Shown here: positions 8,513 to 16,500 of the stretch, piece by piece
Layout: each line of letters begins with the position of its first letter
How positions within the stretch are numbered: the stretch's first letter is position 1
Origin: Pseudanabaena sp. CAN_BIN31
GTDB taxonomy: Bacteria; Cyanobacteriota; Cyanobacteriia; Pseudanabaenales; Pseudanabaenaceae
Assembly: GCA_026785865.1 (NCBI GenBank)
Contig: JAJAZG010000012.1
Location: 1 to 17,165 of the forward strand
DNA length: 17,165 bases
Direction of reading: 5' to 3'
Notes under the pieces: model-generated
Told to the model about the DNA's origin: nothing
Database searches by the model: none
The model's input: the letters and a program-made list of their open reading frames with translations, nothing else
Translations under genes and position numbers: made by a program

Positions 8513-8548
8513 CTATAGATTCTATAGGTTCTATAGATATTATAGGTT
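8513..8548 (-). promoter_or_regulatory. CTATAG tandem repeat, likely antitoxin operator
   Basis: Four copies of a nine-base unit (CTATAG plus three bases; the fourth is TTATAG) run from 8513 to 8548. CTATAG is itself a palindrome. RHH antitoxins commonly bind short repeats spaced by about one DNA turn and repress their own operon. On the - strand a perfect TATAAT (complement of 8539-8544) overlaps the array, so occupancy would block the -10 box and start site. No good -35 box is evident. Confidence 0.6.
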
Positions 8549-8576
8549 GCTTATTAATTGATTGCGATATGATTGG

Positions 8577-8684
8577 TTAAATTGGGTTGTACCAAACCCT
8601 TTCGATAATAATTTCTTGTTTGACTTGTTGAATGAGGTCGAGAATTTTTTGTTTGCTGTTGTAGCCGTTGGTTATGGCTTGTCC
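8577..8684 (-). other. In-frame open stretch after the drmMI stop
   Basis: Directly after the TAG stop of drmMI, 35 sense codons continue in the same frame to a TAA. The peptide has a coding-like look, for example KQKILDLIQQVKQEIIIERV, but there is no ATG, GTG or TTG start. It may be the remnant of a small gene or an ancestral tail of the methylase cut by a nonsense change. I do not recognise it. Confidence 0.3.
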
Positions 8685-11600
8685 CTAAACATCTAACTGA
8701 AACTGCCCCTCGATCGCTACTTTTTCTTTTTTCTTTTTCCCTTTTGCTTTGTCGTGGAGTCCTGCTTTGACTTCTTCGGCATATCTGGCATGATTGAGGG
8801 CAAGAAGGCGATCGAGGATGTCGCGCCGCGCTGTTTCGCTGATGGTAAATCTTTGTCCTTGTTTGGTTTGATGGAAGTCATGATTTAGACCCTCACCCCA
8901 GCCCTCTCCCAAGGGGAGAGGGAGTAAGAGATCGTTCTTGTCCCCGCTCGCCCCTTGGGAGAGGGGGCTAGGGGGTGAGGGCTTCCATCTATAGGCTTTC
9001 AGAACTGCGTAGTCCATTTCTATGTGCAGTTGTCGCAGTTTTTCTATTTCTGGATCGGTGTCATTGGGTTCATGAAATCGGTTGTAGGTTTTGGTGAGTC
9101 CGAGTTGGGTGTTTTGCATGATCTGCTGACGCTGGTTGTAATATTTTTCGCCTATGGTTTCTAGTTCGGTTTCTGTTTCTGGGGTGAGGGTTGGGAATGG
9201 GAAAGTTTCAAAACAATCTGAGGGAGTGTATCGCATTCCTGCGCCTAAAGTTGAGCAGTTTTGCCATGACCATGAATCATGTATTGAAGATTGAAGAAAA
9301 GAAAAAAGATAATATTTTGATTCATTAAAAACTATTAGCATTTCGTTATACACATAGTTTTTAGGAGCAAATGCAAACATCAAATTTTTGGTTACTCTTG
9401 CACAAACTAAAACCAGATCGCAGTGGGCGATCGTCGCATAAAGGGTTGGAGCGTGTTGACCATATATCCACCAATAATTAGCTCTTCTTTTCTGAGTCGA
9501 AATAGATTGATTTAATTTTTGACGTTCAGGTTTAACAAGTCTTTCAACAATTTCTAAGCAATCAGGATAGTCAGAAGCATAGGGCGCACCCTTAGGCTTT
9601 TTGGGATCATCATGTTCTGGCGACAATGCCCAATCAAAAAAATTAATGACCCATCGCGAAGGAGATTGATCATAATTGCTATTGACATCTGAACCATTGA
9701 GATAAGGAAATAAAACATCTTTATTTTTAGAGTTCTTCGTAATTAAAGCTTTAGCATCTTCTGGTTTAAGCACAAATCCCATCCCTAAAACGAATGAACC
9801 GATAAAAGACTTACCACTATTAGCTTCTAGTTTATGAGGATTGCCAACTGTCTGATTTGGAACTGTTAAATAAGGATTAATTCCACTCACAGATTTATCA
9901 TCTAAGAAATGACTTCCTTCCCAATTCTTTTTTGTAAACCAAACATAAGCCACTTCTATCGCCGCAGTACCCGACCAAGGACGACTAGGAACAGCCCGAT
10001 AAATTGATCCATTTTGTTCAAATATTTGATCTAATCCAATTCTTCTAGAATCTCCTTGAGAAATAGTATTAGTGGCAACCAAACCGCTAAAACCTGTGTT
10101 TTTTAGTAATTTAAACACTTGCAAGAAAAAGTAAGAACAAAAATCTGCTGTTCCCCTGTTTCCTCTTTCCCCATTAGCCAAATACTCAACTAAATAATCA
10201 CGATAAGGCTCACCAAAGCTATTAAAAATTTTTAACCCACCCATAAACGGCGGATTACCACAGATTGCGTCAAAGCCGCCCTCACTCATCAAAGAAACAA
10301 GGGGCTTAAGCCCCTTGCCCGTTGTTTCCTGACTAATCGAGGGCAAAAACACCTCAGGAAACTCCAACTCCCAATGAAACGGGCGCAACGCCTCCAGATC
10401 TGGCAACAACTCACGCTGAGCGCCACTCACATCCGCCTCACCATTCGCCACCAACAGCAACTCACGGCGCAGATCATCCTGCTGCGATCGCTTGCAACCC
10501 GCCAAATAGGACATCACCAACAAATTCGCCCGATCCTTGAGATCCTTCAGCCGCGCCTGAGACTCCATCAACAAAATCTCCTTCCTGACCCGATCCTCTA
10601 ATGAATTCACCGCAAAACTCTCAAGCTGCATCCGCTTAGCGATCGCCTCCCGAATCCTCACCCACACCTCATTAATCCCAATCCCCAACTGATGCACATG
10701 ACTCGAAACATCCAAATCCCAAAACCGCAACTGTTCCACCGTCACCCCCACCAACGAATCCCCACAGCGCAACGCATGATCCACAAACGTAAACGGCTTA
10801 TCCTTCTGCAAAGTCTCCAACCACAGCGACAACTTCGCCATCTCCACCGCCAAAGGATTCTTATCCACACCATACACACAGCGCTCCGCAATCAACCGCT
10901 TCGCCACAATCAACCGATCCAAATCCTCCACAGGAATCAACGGCTCATCAAGATCAGGCTTAGAGATATTGCCGAATACAGTGAAAATTGCCCTCACCCC
11001 CAGCCCCTCTCCCCTTGGGAGAGGGGAGCCAGAAAGAACTTTTGTTCCCTTTCTCCCTTTGGGAGAGGCGGAGTGAGAGCTTTCCAACCCCAGCCAACTT
11101 TCCAACAACCGCGCCGCCAAATAGCGACAAACCTGCACCAAAAATGCGCCCGAACCCATAGTCGGATCGCAAATTTTTAGGCTTAAAATCTCCTGCGGTG
11201 ACTTTAACTTCCATTCACCCTGCGGCAAACCCTCACTCACCCCCACATATACCAACGGCTCCAAGGTATAGCGCACAATCTCCTCCGTCAGCGCCTTCGG
11301 CGTATAGTGCGTCCCCGACTCCCGCCGATCTGTCCCCGCCGTCACATACACCGACCCCGCACTAATGATCACAGGATAGTCCCGCGTATCCTTGCGAATT
11401 AACCGATAAAAAGGCTTAACCCGATGCCAAAGCGCCAAATCATTACCACAACGAGTCAAATAACGTGACTCTTCGTAATGGGATAAATTAATATCTAAAT
11501 TAATATTTGATAGCGCTTCCGCGCTATCAAATATTAATAATTTTTTTAATGCCCCCTCACCCCTTCCCGTCTCCTTCTTCAGAAACTTAATCAACACCTC

Positions 11601-12992
11601 CTCACCCTGCGCCGCCAAAGCCTCTAACGCCTCTAGCGACAACTCTGGCTCCTTATTCTTGGTTCCCTCCAAACCCAAAACCGTTGAACTCGACAGCACT
11701 GCCTGATGATCGAGCAAACCCTCATAGACATGACCGATCTGCTCCACCTCGATCGCCTTAAAACTGAGACGGCGCGGCTCAAAAACACCCCCCGCCACCT
11801 TAATCCTCAAAATCTGCAACGACTCCAGCAAATGTAACACCGTGCGATTATCCACAGCGATCGGCTCATCATGCCCCTCAAATCTGCCCTCTAAAAAGGG
11901 AAACATATCAGGATCAAACAAATTACCACCATAGGCTGGCAACTTAAAATTTTGATGATATACGCCCCCATGCACCGCCCGAAATAGCGCCATCAACCGA
12001 CACCAAGCATCATGGCGGCGCTCTAAAATCTCTTCACCACTATGATCAGCGATCGCCCTGAGATTTTCTTGCAAAGTCGAAACCGCATAATTTTTGTCAT
12101 AGCGCTCCTCTCCCAAAAGCAACAGCCCGCGCTCCTCCGCACATAGCAAAAACACCAAACGCATCATCACAAAACAAGCCGCCTGATATAGCTCCTGCAT
12201 CGACACCCGCGCCAACATTCGCCCCTGATGATCCGTATCGATTTCCGCCAACTTCTGAATCAAGATTTCCACCGCCTTCCGCACCTGTAAGCCCAGTTGG
12301 TCAGTCACTTCCTGCTGCGAGTTCTTACTGCGATCGCACAGACTCGCTAAAGTATCCTGCTCCTGCACCCCAAAAAAGTGCTCTACACCTAGCAAATCCC
12401 GAAAAGCGCGTAAAGTAATCTTCTCTTCAATCCAAATATTCCCATACCAAGACACCGTAGCTGAAGTCCCACCCTGCGGCGCATAAATCAACATCCATTC
12501 TTCGCCATTGGTAATCAACCCCAAATGCACCCGCAACCCCCGCAACAATTCCACCATCCGCGTCACAGGTGAAGCCGCCCACACCGATCCCCTATAGGTT
12601 CCCTCCAGCTTTTGACTCGGCTCAAATATCTGAATCAACAACTCAGGACGATTAACTTCAGGATCAACCAATACCCAATCAGGCGTAAGGGTTTCCTGAT
12701 GCTGCTCCACCCGCACCCGCCAATGATTAGCAATCTCCTGCCCCGCCTTCAAATATTCCTGCGGGTAACCCAACGTATTGCTCAGCACCCATGACACCCA
12801 AGCCCGATGGATCGCCAGTTCCTTCTGGGCATTTCCCCATTCCTGATAAGCCTGTTTTAACAGCCCAAAATGCTCGCTATCATGGGCGCTCAACCCCTGC
12901 GGAAATACCTCTAGCAATACCTCCATGCTCAAAAATGAACCAACAATATCAACAAGACTTAACCATTCAGCATGATGACGGGCGATCGACAT
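8685..12992 (-). CDS. drmMI: DISARM adenine methyltransferase DrmMI (Eco57I type)
   Basis: DrmMI is the class 1 DISARM N6-adenine DNA methyltransferase that marks host DNA. SAM-binding motif I is DPTMGSGA (609-616) and the catalytic motif IV is NPPF (913-916). The N-terminal 200 residues resemble the front part of type IIG enzymes, with WVLVDPEVNRPELLIQIF at 106-123, but I see no clear PD-(D/E)xK centre. The C-terminal part (about 920-1270) is the likely target-recognition region. At 1435 aa it is long, partly because palindromic repeats sit inside the frame at residues 485-498, 638-667, 889-901 and 1338-1368. The start at 12992 has only a weak CAGG leader. DUF433 and drmD lie upstream on the same strand. 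Confidence 0.93.
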   Translation of the reverse strand: MSIARHHAEWLSLVDIVGSFLSMEVLLEVFPQGLSAHDSEHFGLLKQAYQEWGNAQKELAIHRAWVSWVLSNTLGYPQEYLKAGQEIANHWRVRVEQHQETLTPDWVLVDPEVNRPELLIQIFEPSQKLEGTYRGSVWAASPVTRMVELLRGLRVHLGLITNGEEWMLIYAPQGGTSATVSWYGNIWIEEKITLRAFRDLLGVEHFFGVQEQDTLASLCDRSKNSQQEVTDQLGLQVRKAVEILIQKLAEIDTDHQGRMLARVSMQELYQAACFVMMRLVFLLCAEERGLLLLGEERYDKNYAVSTLQENLRAIADHSGEEILERRHDAWCRLMALFRAVHGGVYHQNFKLPAYGGNLFDPDMFPFLEGRFEGHDEPIAVDNRTVLHLLESLQILRIKVAGGVFEPRRLSFKAIEVEQIGHVYEGLLDHQAVLSSSTVLGLEGTKNKEPELSLEALEALAAQGEEVLIKFLKKETGRGEGALKKLLIFDSAEALSNINLDINLSHYEESRYLTRCGNDLALWHRVKPFYRLIRKDTRDYPVIISAGSVYVTAGTDRRESGTHYTPKALTEEIVRYTLEPLVYVGVSEGLPQGEWKLKSPQEILSLKICDPTMGSGAFLVQVCRYLAARLLESWLGLESSHSASPKGRKGTKVLSGSPLPRGEGLGVRAIFTVFGNISKPDLDEPLIPVEDLDRLIVAKRLIAERCVYGVDKNPLAVEMAKLSLWLETLQKDKPFTFVDHALRCGDSLVGVTVEQLRFWDLDVSSHVHQLGIGINEVWVRIREAIAKRMQLESFAVNSLEDRVRKEILLMESQARLKDLKDRANLLVMSYLAGCKRSQQDDLRRELLLVANGEADVSGAQRELLPDLEALRPFHWELEFPEVFLPSISQETTGKGLKPLVSLMSEGGFDAICGNPPFMGGLKIFNSFGEPYRDYLVEYLANGERGNRGTADFCSYFFLQVFKLLKNTGFSGLVATNTISQGDSRRIGLDQIFEQNGSIYRAVPSRPWSGTAAIEVAYVWFTKKNWEGSHFLDDKSVSGINPYLTVPNQTVGNPHKLEANSGKSFIGSFVLGMGFVLKPEDAKALITKNSKNKDVLFPYLNGSDVNSNYDQSPSRWVINFFDWALSPEHDDPKKPKGAPYASDYPDCLEIVERLVKPERQKLNQSISTQKRRANYWWIYGQHAPTLYATIAHCDLVLVCARVTKNLMFAFAPKNYVYNEMLIVFNESKYYLFSFLQSSIHDSWSWQNCSTLGAGMRYTPSDCFETFPFPTLTPETETELETIGEKYYNQRQQIMQNTQLGLTKTYNRFHEPNDTDPEIEKLRQLHIEMDYAVLKAYRWKPSPPSPLSQGASGDKNDLLLPLPLGEGWGEGLNHDFHQTKQGQRFTISETARRDILDRLLALNHARYAEEVKAGLHDKAKGKKKKEKVAIEGQFQLDV
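8890..8981. repeat. In-frame palindromic repeat, copy 1 of GGGAGAGGG family
   Basis: Imperfect inverted arms (8890-8916 and 8951-8981, CCCTCACCCC...CTCTCCCAAGGGG) flank a 34-base spacer. It lies inside drmMI and encodes residues about 1338-1368, Pro/Gly-rich, with PLPLGEGWGEG at its end. The host protein appears to resume its family sequence immediately on both sides (AYRW before; LNHDFHQTKQG after). The same family occurs at 10991-11081. Confidence 0.8.
9240..10240. other. AT-rich mosaic segment of drmMI
   Basis: Base composition drops sharply here compared with the rest of drmMI. For example, bases 9301-9360 contain 12 G+C of 60 and 9721-9780 contain 19 of 60, against 33 of 60 at 10741-10800 and 35 of 60 at 12661-12720. 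The segment covers the part of the protein from just after NPPF to the FETFPFP motif, that is, the putative target-recognition region. It suggests replacement by recombination. Confidence 0.55.
10294..10328. repeat. In-frame palindromic repeat with GGGGCTTAAGCCCC core
   Basis: A perfect 20-base palindrome (10298-10317) sits within a longer element whose outer arms are GAAACAA and TTGTTTC, the right-hand side carrying six extra bases. In drmMI it encodes residues about 889-901 (ETTGKGLKPLVSL), only about a dozen residues before the catalytic NPPF. It looks like an insertion in a surface loop. Confidence 0.7.
10991..11081. repeat. In-frame palindromic repeat, copy 2 of GGGAGAGGG family
   Basis: Second member of the family seen at 8890-8981, with less well matched outer arms (CCCTCACCCCCAGCCCCTCT on one side, GGGAGAGGCGGAGTGAGA on the other) and an inner CTCCCCTTGGGAGAGGGG hairpin. 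It encodes residues 638-667 of DrmMI, shortly after SAM-binding motif I, and shares the PLPxGEGxG reading with copy 1, so both are read in the same frame. Confidence 0.78.
11499..11538. repeat. In-frame palindromic repeat with GATAGCGC core
   Basis: A perfect 18-base-pair stem (11499-11516 with 11521-11538) with a four-base TTCC loop lies inside drmMI and encodes residues about 485-498 (LIFDSAEALSNIN). It is a third repeat type in the same gene. The design, an AT-rich outer stem and a GC-rich inner stem, is like the intergenic palindrome at 7624-7660. Confidence 0.78.
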
Positions 12993-13029
12993 AAAAAACC
13001 TGATAAAAAATCAAAAGAAAATCAAAAAA

Positions 13030-13136
13030 CTAAATTGGCAAAATTCTAATCTTAGCCCGATTTAAATCTAAACTAATCAAAGCTCCAGACTCAAGTTCCA
13101 AAGCGGACTCAAATTCATGTCAATGATAATCTTCAT
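13030..13136 (-). pseudogene. Fossil DUF5615 (PIN-like) toxin gene with internal deletion
   Basis: The ATG overlaps the DUF433 stop (ATGA), the normal coupling for DUF433/DUF5615 pairs. The first 13 codons read MKIIIDMNLSPLW, the typical DUF5615 start, but the frame then stops at 13077. In the next frame the DNA reads ESGALISLDLNRAKIRILPI followed by TAG at 13030, the typical DUF5615 C-terminus. So both ends of the toxin remain, the middle (roughly two thirds of the gene) is gone, and the join, near 13097, is out of frame. The toxin is therefore dead. The family assignment rests on recalled conserved ends. Confidence 0.75.
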
Positions 13137-13363
13137 GCAGTTGCTAAATTGAGTTCATATTCTTCAGATCGCCAAGCAGCATAAGCCAAAGCCGCAAAAA
13201 CATCTTCTTTCTCTAAATACGGATAAGCTTCCAAAATCCGATCTACAGAATATCCAGCCGCCACAAGACCAACCACCGTTCCCACCGTGATCCGCATTCC
13301 TCGAATGCAGGGCTTACCACCCATCACATCAGGATTAAACATAATTCTTTGCGATTTCATCAT
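13133..13363 (-). CDS. DUF433 antitoxin-like protein, orphaned
   Basis: This 76-residue protein is a DUF433 member, a winged-helix-like family often encoded just upstream of DUF5615 PIN-like toxins and regarded as the antitoxin. The core motif is PDVMGGKPCIRGMRITVGTV, followed by AAGYSVDRILEAYPYLEKED, the usual helix-turn-helix-like pattern. The first of two adjacent Met codons is preferred: a GGAG ribosome binding site (complement of 13374-13377) lies ten bases before it. The partner toxin directly downstream is a broken remnant, so this gene is an orphan. It lies between drmD and drmMI on their strand and may be co-transcribed. Confidence 0.88.
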   Translation of the reverse strand: MMKSQRIMFNPDVMGGKPCIRGMRITVGTVVGLVAAGYSVDRILEAYPYLEKEDVFAALAYAAWRSEEYELNLATA

Positions 13364-13497
13364 TGACTGACATCTCCGAGACTAAATATATCTTAAAACA
13401 CGACTGCGAGAATAGTTAAAATACCAACTCATCAAGTAACTATATCAATGCAAAATTAGAACATTGGGTACGCCTCGCCAAAGCCTATAGACAATTA

Positions 13498-13535
13498 CCA
13501 ATGTAATGGCAATTCATGAATTGCCCCTACATTGG
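13498..13535. repeat. Palindromic repeat after drmD, likely terminator
   Basis: A 19-base-pair inverted repeat with two mismatches (13498-13516 with 13517-13535, centre AATTCATGAATT) begins six bases after the drmD stop. It could fold as a terminator or attenuator between drmD and the DUF433 gene. There is no strong T-tract. Its sequence resembles dispersed palindromes I associate with cyanobacterial genomes. Confidence 0.65.
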
Positions 13536-13540
13536 CTTAC

Positions 13541-16500
13541 TCAAAACAACTTTGGTGGTACAAGAAAAGCGATCGCTAAGGGGAATAACCTTGGCTGCGG
13601 GTCAGCGTACCTTTGACGGATGATCTCCTGCTCTTTGTTGATTTCATCAGGGATTTGTCTCAGCCGCAATTCCAAACTTTGACGATTGCGCTCAAACTGT
13701 TCCCTCTCATCAGAGCTAAACAAATCAAGCTGAAGCGGTTTCTCAGTATTCGTAAGCTCCTTTTCAATACTCTTCTGCAATTCTTGGAGAATCGTTTGGA
13801 TATCCGCCATCTCCTGTTGAGCGCGATCAGCTAATTGCTTTTGCAGAGAATTTTGGCGATCGCCCATCCGACTTTCGAGATGCTTTTTCAACGGTTCCGC
13901 ATAAACATCCCAAAGCCCAATTAATTTCTGCATAAAAGCATCTGGTACTGGCTCAGGCGTAGCATTTTGCAATAACTGCGCTAGTTCCAATACATTCAAC
14001 CTCACAAACTTTCCACCACGGATCACGCCCCCCGCCGTAATCACCTCTTCATTCAAACGCTGTTGATCGCTTCCCAAAATCACCAACCGCCCATAAACGA
14101 CCACCACAGGCTCAGTAATAAGATGATTAGGAATTTGCAGCGCCGTAACGCGACTTAGCTTTTTGGTTTCTCCGCGCCGCCAGACTTCAGCACGGAGCAG
14201 TCGCAAACACATCTGTACCAGTCGATGATTGAGGTGAGCAAGTACTACATCATCATGATTTCTAGCGCGATCGGGGTTAAACGTAATTGGACGAATTTCG
14301 CCTGTGTGGGGATGGGCTAAGCCCTGATTGCACACCGTCCAACTACCGCGAAAAGCTGGCAAATGAAAAACTTCGCGATCGCCATCAATAGGGATTAATT
14401 CGGGCTGACCTGCTAGGCGCAAGCCCACCTGCACAACCGATTGAATATTGCTTGGTTCGAGGCGGAGATCCTGACGGGTGCGATCGAGTTTTTCCTTAAG
14501 TTGAGCAATCTCTTTTTGTACCTGTCGCTCAAACTTGAGCAAGCGGCGCATCGGTTCGGAGTCCTTTTCGGCTTGAGCCGTATCCAGAAACACCCGCTTA
14601 CCGAGCATCGCCTCTTCCACCTGTGCGGCGATCACAGGGCCGACCTTGCCCAAGTCTTCACGGATATTATTAATTTTCAACGCCGCCCGCATCAAAAATT
14701 CCAAATCTCCTTCGAGATCGCCCACCTTCACATCTTGAGTCACCTGATTTTGATAGCCCTGACCGACAAAGTGATAGATCATCACCTTGTCAGCTCTTTG
14801 TCCATGTCGATCAATTCTCCCATTGCGCTGTTCCATTCGATTAGGATTCCAAGGGATTTCGTAATGGATTAACTTCGAGCAGTAATTTTGTAAATCTAAA
14901 CCCTCAGATGCGGCATCGGTAGCTAGTAAAATCCGCACAGACGAAATTTTGGGATTGGCTTGGAAGGCTGCCTTCACTTTTTCGCGATCGTCGCTATTCA
15001 TCCCTCCATAAAGAATCATTAAGCGATCGCCCTGCCCTAAACCACGACTAAGCAACAAATCCGCCAGCCATTTCTGGGTGGCTCGATATTCCGTAAAAAT
15101 AATTACGCGCTGATCTGACCATTGCCCATGCACATGAATATGTTGAGCGATCCATGCTAATAGCTGATCGGCTTTGCTATCGGTTTGACGCGATGATTGC
15201 TCAGCCCAAGTTTTTAACTCAGTGATTATATTTTGTTCTTGAGCCGACAGCGATCGCCATATGGATGTACTCGTAGCGATCGCCTCTGATGTTGATTCTT
15301 CATAGAGATCATCATCGGCAAATTCTTCTTCAATATCATCAATCTGCCGCCGCAATAGTCCCACTGTTGGCGTTGCTAAGCGTTTTGCTAAATTCTTCCC
15401 TTTTTTGAGGGATTCTTCATGCTTGATTAAAGTAGTCAAAAAGGCTTGAGGACTAGAGAACAACCGCTTCTTGAGTAACTTCAAAACAAACTCTGTCGCA
15501 GTTTGCTCTAGTTTGTTAGTCGCTCCTTCTCTTCGCAATTTAGTATATTCATTTAATTTATGATTAGCAGCGCGTTCTGCATCGGTATAAGGAACAGCGA
15601 TCGCCTCCAAGCATCTCTCAGGGAAGCGCGGTTTGCCATCCCAATTTGGCGGCAATTCCCGCTTCAGCCGACGGATCATGATCAAGTTCAATTGCTTAGG
15701 ATCGGGGGGGATTTCCCTTGCAAAACGTTGAGAATCTAATAGTTCCAACAGCGCCGTAAAGCTCTCGCTATAGCCATTGTGTGGCGTTGCCGAGAGAAAT
15801 AATTTATGCTCACAATGGGGTACTAAAAATCTCACCGCCCCCGTGCGCTGGGAATCGATCGCATATTTTCCCCCTGCTGATGGTGCAATATTATGGGCTT
15901 CATCGACAATCAATAGATCGATTCTACGCGGATAAATTGACTCACCTTCCGATGGTAAAGATTCACGCAATAACCGCAATGGGCGATCGCGCTTGATAAA
16001 GTCAATGGAAGTAATCAATCGCGGATAATGCCCCCAAGGATTAGTATGCAGCCCCCGCCGCCGCCGTAGGTCGCGCATCAATTCACTATTCACAATCCGA
16101 AAGTCTAAGCCAAATTTGTCGCGCATCTGCTCCTGCCACTGCACCTGCAAAGATGACGGACAAACAATCAAAATGCGATGCGCCCTTTGGCGCAAGGTTA
16201 GCTCCTGCGCCACCAATCCCGCCTCAATGGTTTTCCCCAAGCCCACATCATCGGCAATCAGCAAATTCACCCTCGGCATCTGCACGGCCCGCATCACAGG
16301 ATCAAGCTGATAATCTTCAATCTCGATGCCACTGCGAAAGGGTGACTGCACAATCTGGCGATCACCCTGAGATACTGCTCCCCACTTCACCGCATCCAAA
16401 AAAGCCGAAAATACTTCAGGACGATCTAAAGCATCGGGATAGGGTAATTCTCTTTCTTCAAACAGTTTCGCGCCATTCTCTAGTTCCCAAATCACCTCTA

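Noticed and set aside
8513..8548. CRISPR-like array
   Set aside because: Units are only nine bases and have no spacers; the position fits an operator.
10692..11180. A 162-codon frame on the + strand
   Set aside because: It lies wholly inside drmMI, is His/Arg/Gln-rich as expected from antisense reading of GC-rich codons, and shows no domain.
8685..12992. PglX of a BREX system
   Set aside because: The methylase is of the same broad Eco57I type, but no pglZ, brxC or brxL is present and drmA, drmB, drmC and drmD are, so DISARM is the right assignment.
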